Below, piece by piece: positions 5,321 through 5,394 of a stretch of 5,394 nucleotides of DNA. The position numbers and the translations under genes are program-made. The notes under the pieces are model-generated. The model ran no database searches, was not told the origin of the DNA, and was given only the letters and a program-made list of their open reading frames with translations. Numbering within the stretch: position 1 is the stretch's first letter; the number at the start of each line of letters is the position of its first letter. Origin of the DNA: Propionibacterium sp. (GTDB taxonomy: Bacteria; Actinomycetota; Actinomycetes; Propionibacteriales; Propionibacteriaceae); assembly GCA_022837595.1 (NCBI GenBank), contig JALHFX010000116.1, forward strand, positions 1-5,394. The letters are read 5' to 3'.

Positions 5321-5394
5321 GTCGTGGTTAGTGGCTGTGGGCGGACAGTCGGCCGTTGAAGGTGATGTCGAAGGCGTTAAGAGCGCCTTTCCAG
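5297..5394. mobile_element. IS256-family insertion sequence, one end only
   Basis: From about 5297 the resolvase frame changes to GGGACTGTCAAGTTTTCGGT, which fits the terminal inverted repeat of IS256 (Mutator-type) elements (GGGACTGT-type ends). It is followed 7-10 bases later by the end of a minus-strand transposase gene. The distance from end to transposase stop (about 30 bp) is as expected. The other end and the target duplication are outside the window, so the exact boundary is uncertain by a few bases. Confidence 0.75.
5328..5394 (-). CDS. IS256-family transposase, C-terminal end only (partial)
   Basis: Read on the minus strand, the final codons give WKGALNAFDITFNGRLSAHS, then H and TAA (stop at 5328-5330). 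IS256/Mutator transposases typically end with W-x-x-ALN-F-I-F-x-R, and this fits well. The catalytic DDE part lies outside the window. The gene runs off the right edge. Confidence 0.8.
   Translation of the reverse strand, partial: WKGALNAFDITFNGRLSAHSH

Noticed and set aside
1..5394. CRISPR array, tRNA or rRNA genes
   Set aside because: No regularly spaced repeats and no tRNA-like cloverleaf or rRNA sequence were recognised on either strand.

Overview
The window is high-GC DNA that looks like a decaying accessory region (conjugative plasmid or integrative element) of an actinobacterium, probably in the Mycobacteriales (Rhodococcus/Gordonia/Nocardia/Mycobacterium type). The GC-rich codon use, the actinobacterial style of the VirD4/TraG-like coupling protein with a DUF4913 gene behind it, the Doc-type toxin with its ribbon-helix-helix-like partner, and the IS256-family insertion all point this way. 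The genus is an inference. Family names come from recalled family features; no search was run.

Left part (1-960). There is no intact gene here. At 229-297 lies a 23-codon relic that is 59/69 identical in DNA to part of the coupling-protein gene found again at 3804-3872. On the minus strand, 388-687 is a HigA-like 'addiction module antidote' gene with one in-frame amber stop. Just upstream of it (718-830, minus) is a frameshifted scrap of an IS3-type transposase.

Middle part (964-2845). A minus-strand toxin-antitoxin pair (RHH-like antitoxin, then Doc/Fic toxin, GTGA overlap) follows a perfect 17-nt palindrome that is a good candidate operator. The toxin's Fic/Doc active-site loop departs from consensus at two positions. 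Upstream is an unrecognised, probably coiled-coil, minus-strand gene (1633-2136). Its 5' end overlaps a divergent, plus-strand DUF3800 gene (2102-2815). The DUF3800 gene looks leaderless and ends at a strong GC palindrome.

Right part (2846-5394). Remains of a conjugation module follow. The coupling ATPase gene (about 3099-4586) has a frameshift near its first membrane segment and a deletion that removed the Walker A region but left Walker B. A DUF4913 gene overlaps its stop by ATGA and itself appears to have lost about 20 codons in frame. Next is a serine resolvase/invertase gene cut after about 41 codons by an IS256-family element, of which only one end and the transposase C-terminus are in the window.

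Taken together, the conjugation and recombination functions are broken. The DUF3800 gene and the toxin-antitoxin pair are the most intact. The strongest observations are the multiple independent lesions in the conjugation genes and the two altered toxin/antitoxin modules.
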